In this document: piece after piece, positions 6,644-8,993 of the stretch
How the letters are laid out: each line of letters starts with the position of its first letter
Numbering within the stretch: the first letter of the stretch is position 1
Assembly (NCBI GenBank): GCA_016188625.1
Contig: JACPHL010000260.1
Span: 1 to 8,993, forward strand
Direction: 5' to 3'
From: Candidatus Rokuibacteriota bacterium
GTDB taxonomy: Bacteria; Methylomirabilota; Methylomirabilia; Rokubacteriales; JACPHL01
DNA length: 8,993 bases
Notes under the pieces: model-generated
Seen by the model: the letters and a program-made list of their open reading frames with translations, nothing else
The model's database searches: none
What the model was told of the DNA's origin: nothing
Translations under genes and position numbers: made by a program

Positions 6644-8731
6644 CTACGCCTTGGCCTCCTTGTCGGCCTTGACCTGGGCCACGATCTTCTCGGCCAGGAA
6701 CGCGGGGACCTCCTCGTAGTGGGCAAACTCCATGGAAAAGCTCCCCCGCCCGCCGGTCATGGAGCGGAGGTGGGGCTCGTAGTTCAGCATCTCGGCCATG
6801 GGGACCTGGGCCCGGACGGCGGTGTAATCCCCTGACGGCTCCATCCCCACGATCCTCCCGCGCCGCCCGTTGAGGTCGCCGATCACGTCGCCGGCGTGGT
6901 CGGTCGGGACCGTCGCCTCCACGTTCATGATCGGCTCGAGGAGGCACGGGTGGGCCTCCATCACGCCCTTCTGGAGGGCCAGCGAGCCGGCGATCTGGAA
7001 GGCGAGGTCGGAGGAGTCCACGCTGTGGTAGGTCCCGTCGTAGAGGCTCACCTGGATGTCCACGACCGGGTAGCCGGCCAGGACCCCCCGCTCCATCGCC
7101 CCGCGGACCCCCTTCTCGACGGCGGGGATGAAGTTGCGTGGGATCGCCCCGCCGACGATGGCGTCCACGAACTCGAAGCCGCCTCCCCGGGGGAGGGGCT
7201 CGATCTCGATCCAGCAGTCCCCGTACTGCCCGCGGCCGCCGGTCTGCTTCTTGTGCTTGCCCTGGGCCTTGGCCTTCCCCTTGACCGTCTCCTTGTAGGG
7301 GATGCGGGGAGGCAGCAGGTTGACGTCGGCCCCGAACTTCCGCTTCATCCGCTCCACCGTCACCTCGATGTGGAGCTGCCCCACGCCCGAGACCAGGAGC
7401 TGCCTCGTCTCGGCGTCGTAGTGGTAGCGGAGGGTGGGGTCCTCCTCGGCGAGCCGGGCCAGGGCGTTACTGATCTTGTCCTCGTCGCCCCTGGCCTTGG
7501 GCTGGATGGCGAAGGAGATGGCGGGCTCAGGGAAGGCGATGGACGGGAACACGATCGGGTGCGCCTCGGCGCAGAGGGTGTCGCCGGTCAGGGTCTCCTT
7601 GAGCTTCGCCGTGACCCCGATCTCGCCCGGGCCGAGGGCGTCGGTCCCCTTCTGCTCCTTCCCCTGGATCAGGGCGACCTGGCCGACCCGCTCCTTGGTC
7701 TCGCGGGTCGCGTTGTAGACCTGGGAGTTGGAGGTGAGGTGGCCCGAGTAGACCCGGAACAGGGTGAGCTTGCCGACGTGGGGATCGGTGAAGGTCTTGA
7801 AGACCAGCGCGGAGAAGGGCTCCTTGGGGCCGGGCGCGCGGGTGACCGGCTGCTTGGTCTTGGGATCGGTCCCCTCCGCGGGGCCGCGGTCGGCGGGTGA
7901 GGGAAAGGACTCGACCACGAGGTCCAGGAGCGGGTGGACCCCGATGTTCCGGGCGGCAGAGCCCAGGAGGACCGGGACGACCTTCCCTCCGGCGATCGCC
8001 ACCCCGAGGGCCTTCAGGAGCTCGGCCTCCCCGAGGCTCCCCTCCTCGAGGTAGCGGGCCAGGAGCTCGTCGTCCGTCTCGGCCACCACCTCCACCAGCC
8101 TCTCCCGGAACTCCCGGGCCCGGTCGGCGAGGTCGTCCGGGATCTCCCCCTGCTCGACCCGCCCCGAGGGGGGATCGGGATAGACGTAGGCCTTCATCCT
8201 CACCAGGTCCACGACCCCGGCGAAGCCGGCCTCGGTCCCGATCGGGAGCTCCAGCGGAACCAGCTTGGCCTTGAGCCGCCGCTGCATGGACTCCAGGGCG
8301 CGGTGGAAGTCGGCCCGGTCGCGGTCCATCCGGTTGACGAAGGCGAGGCGGGGGAGCCCGTAGTCGTTGGCGAACTTCCAGACCTTCTCGGTCTGGACCT
8401 CCACCCCGGCCACGGCGTCGATGACCACCACCGCGCCCTCCACGATCCGGAGGCCGGCCCTGGCCTCGGCGATGAAGTCCCCATACCCCGGCATGTCCAC
8501 CAGGTGGAGCCGGTGACCCTTGAAGTCGCAGTGGGCCACGGCGGTGTTGATGGAGATCTGCCGCTTGACCTCCTCCGGGTCGAAATCGGTGGTGGCGGTG
8601 CCGTCGTCCACCCGACCCAGCCGGCCCGTCGCCCCGGTCGAGAACAAAATAGCCTCGACGAGGGACGTCTTTCCGACCCCGCCGTGGCCGACGAAGCCGA
8701 GGTTGCGGATCTTGGTGACCTCCACGGCCAT
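6644..8731 (-). CDS. fusA: Elongation factor G-like translational GTPase (EF-G-2 type)
   Basis: Translational GTPase of 695 residues with the full five-domain EF-G layout. G1 is GHGGVGKT at residues 15-22, G3 is VDMPGYGDF around 79-85, and G4 is NRMD at 133-136. Domain II follows the insert rich in Lys/Pro near 290-310. Domain III includes LLVSGVGQLHIEVTVERMKRKFG-like residues (GVGQLHIE), domain IV has KKQTGGRGQYGD and the DSSDLAFQIAGSLA block, and domain V ends with MTGGRGSFSMEFAHYEEVP. Canonical EF-G reads AHIDAGKT, DTPGH and NKMD at the three GTPase motifs. The changes here, including Tyr83 in place of the switch II His, match the EF-G-2 paralogue group typified by Thermus thermophilus EF-G-2. 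A canonical fusA next to rpsL/rpsG/tuf is therefore expected elsewhere in the genome, and this gene is likely an accessory translocase or stress-related factor. The ATG at 8731 has GAGGAGG at 8738-8744 and a 6-base spacer. The stop is TAG at 6644-6646. Confidence 0.93.
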   Translation of the reverse strand: MAVEVTKIRNLGFVGHGGVGKTSLVEAILFSTGATGRLGRVDDGTATTDFDPEEVKRQISINTAVAHCDFKGHRLHLVDMPGYGDFIAEARAGLRIVEGAVVVIDAVAGVEVQTEKVWKFANDYGLPRLAFVNRMDRDRADFHRALESMQRRLKAKLVPLELPIGTEAGFAGVVDLVRMKAYVYPDPPSGRVEQGEIPDDLADRAREFRERLVEVVAETDDELLARYLEEGSLGEAELLKALGVAIAGGKVVPVLLGSAARNIGVHPLLDLVVESFPSPADRGPAEGTDPKTKQPVTRAPGPKEPFSALVFKTFTDPHVGKLTLFRVYSGHLTSNSQVYNATRETKERVGQVALIQGKEQKGTDALGPGEIGVTAKLKETLTGDTLCAEAHPIVFPSIAFPEPAISFAIQPKARGDEDKISNALARLAEEDPTLRYHYDAETRQLLVSGVGQLHIEVTVERMKRKFGADVNLLPPRIPYKETVKGKAKAQGKHKKQTGGRGQYGDCWIEIEPLPRGGGFEFVDAIVGGAIPRNFIPAVEKGVRGAMERGVLAGYPVVDIQVSLYDGTYHSVDSSDLAFQIAGSLALQKGVMEAHPCLLEPIMNVEATVPTDHAGDVIGDLNGRRGRIVGMEPSGDYTAVRAQVPMAEMLNYEPHLRSMTGGRGSFSMEFAHYEEVPAFLAEKIVAQVKADKEAKA

Positions 8732-8747
8732 CTGAAGCCTCCTCTGG

Positions 8748-8764
8748 GTTGGGTTCGGCCCAAC
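8748..8764 (-). repeat. Small hairpin upstream of the EF-G-like ribosome binding site
   Basis: A perfect 6-bp inverted repeat, GTTGGG and CCCAAC around a 5-base loop, ends 3 bases before the GAGGAGG Shine-Dalgarno. It could affect ribosome access, or be a chance palindrome in GC-rich DNA. If the weak promoter at 8763-8792 is real, transcription would start inside this repeat and the hairpin would not form in that message. Confidence 0.3.
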
Positions 8765-8792
8765 TCTACCACAGGCCCGCCGGGGGTGACCA
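8763..8792 (-). promoter_or_regulatory. Weak candidate promoter for the EF-G-like gene
   Basis: On the minus strand TGGTCA (8787-8792; four of six matches to TTGACA) is separated by 18 bases from TAGAGT (8763-8768; four of six matches to TATAAT). It is the only pairing found by eye between the palindromic block and the ribosome binding site. Matches of this quality are common by chance, so this is only a suggestion. Confidence 0.25.
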
Positions 8793-8866
8793 GGGGGGTT
8801 CCCTCGGAGGGGGGCGCTGCCCCCCTTCCGAACCTCCCCCCGAGGTTGCGCCGGCGAAGCCGGCGC
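8793..8866. repeat. Cluster of three adjacent palindromes in the intergenic spacer
   Basis: Three perfect inverted repeats lie almost end to end. The first is 8848-8866, an 8-bp stem GCGCCGGC with a 3-base loop. The second is 8831-8847, a 6-bp stem AACCTC with a 5-base loop. The third is 8809-8825, a 7-bp stem GGGGGGC with a 3-base loop. The third extends, with bulges, to about 8793-8841 through GGA/TCC, GGTTC/GAACC and a G/C run. That longer stem uses bases also needed by the second hairpin, so the two are mutually exclusive. There is no U-tract on either strand. It sits between the upstream gene's stop (8895) and the EF-G-like gene, so it may be a terminator-like element, a dispersed REP-like intergenic repeat, or both. 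Copies elsewhere in the genome cannot be checked here. Confidence 0.6.
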
Positions 8867-8894
8867 CCGGAGCGGACCATCGAATCCGTGAGAC

Positions 8895-8993
8895 TTAGAT
8901 CCCGACGGCCTTCCGGATCTCGGCGGCGAGCGTGGTCTCGGAGCCGTCTATGGGGACCGGGGCCTTGACGGGCGGCGGCGGGTTCTTCATCCC
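8895..8993 (-). CDS. C-terminal fragment of an unidentified protein
   Basis: The last 32 codons of a minus-strand reading frame, ending in TAA at 8895-8897. The visible tail contains NPPPPVKAPVPIDGSE followed by TTLAAEIRKAVGI: a proline-rich linker and a short, probably helical, end. An in-frame ATG at 8990 means a very small 31-residue protein is possible, but no Shine-Dalgarno context is visible and codon use (G or C at third positions) fits a longer gene entering from the right. Not recognised; no function is assigned. The 163-base spacer and palindromes between it and the EF-G-like gene argue that it belongs to a different transcription unit. Confidence 0.5.
   Translation of the reverse strand, partial: GMKNPPPPVKAPVPIDGSETTLAAEIRKAVGI

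Noticed and set aside
6625-6646. Possible intrinsic terminator right after the EF-G-like stop
   Set aside because: Only a short AGCCC/GGGCT pairing or a 7-bp CCCGGGG/CCCCGGG pairing with a long loop can be drawn, and no U-tract follows. Such pairings are expected by chance in this composition.
5683-6726. Fumarase alpha starting at ATG 6726
   Set aside because: The extra N-terminal 40 or so residues overlap the EF-G-like coding end, are almost only Arg, Pro and Ser, and are not seen in the family. The start is placed near 6567-6597 instead.
7934-8968. A 344-codon plus-strand open frame opposite the EF-G-like gene and its upstream spacer
   Set aside because: Composition is His/Leu/Glu/Gly-rich without domain signals, it runs straight through the palindromic spacer, and the EF-G reading on the other strand is unambiguous.

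Overview
The window is very GC-rich and dense with genes, all on the minus strand. No tRNA, rRNA, CRISPR array, transposase or phage gene was seen. Base composition, the Tat-exported TAXI binding protein and the style of the intergenic repeats suggest a soil or sediment bacterium of high GC, for example from the Rokubacteria/Methylomirabilota or a proteobacterial lineage. That placement is an inference; nothing here fixes the taxon.

In transcription order (high to low coordinates) the window opens with the last 32 codons of an unidentified gene (8895-8993). A palindrome-rich spacer follows (8732-8894), then a full-length elongation factor G-like GTPase (6644-8731) of the divergent EF-G-2 type. 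It has a GHGGVGKT P-loop and a Tyr in place of the usual switch II catalytic His.

A short gap at 6598-6643 holds a plausible sigma70-like promoter. It leads into a tight six-gene cluster: alpha and beta subunits of a class I (4Fe-4S) fumarase/tartrate-dehydratase-type hydro-lyase, a thiamine-diphosphate (ThDP) enzyme of the acetolactate synthase/benzoylformate decarboxylase superfamily, a fumarate reductase/succinate dehydrogenase-type flavoprotein, a TAXI-family TRAP substrate-binding protein, and the N-terminal 175 residues of the fused TRAP permease, which runs off the left edge. Spacers are 2 to 48 bases, so this looks like one operon. The likely logic is uptake of an organic, probably dicarboxylic, acid by the TRAP-TAXI system. 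Hydration/dehydration, C=C redox chemistry and 2-oxo-acid decarboxylation or carboligation would follow. The substrate cannot be named from sequence.

Points of most interest: the ThDP gene is split by a frameshift that coincides with loss of about 20 residues in its middle domain. Both fumarase subunits lack an ordinary ATG start; beta has no ATG, GTG or TTG at its N-terminus. The flavoprotein lacks the His used for covalent FAD and has no visible FeS or membrane partner. A perfect 12-bp hairpin with a GAGA tetraloop separates the binding-protein and permease genes. Three adjacent palindromes, some mutually exclusive, lie upstream of the EF-G-like gene.
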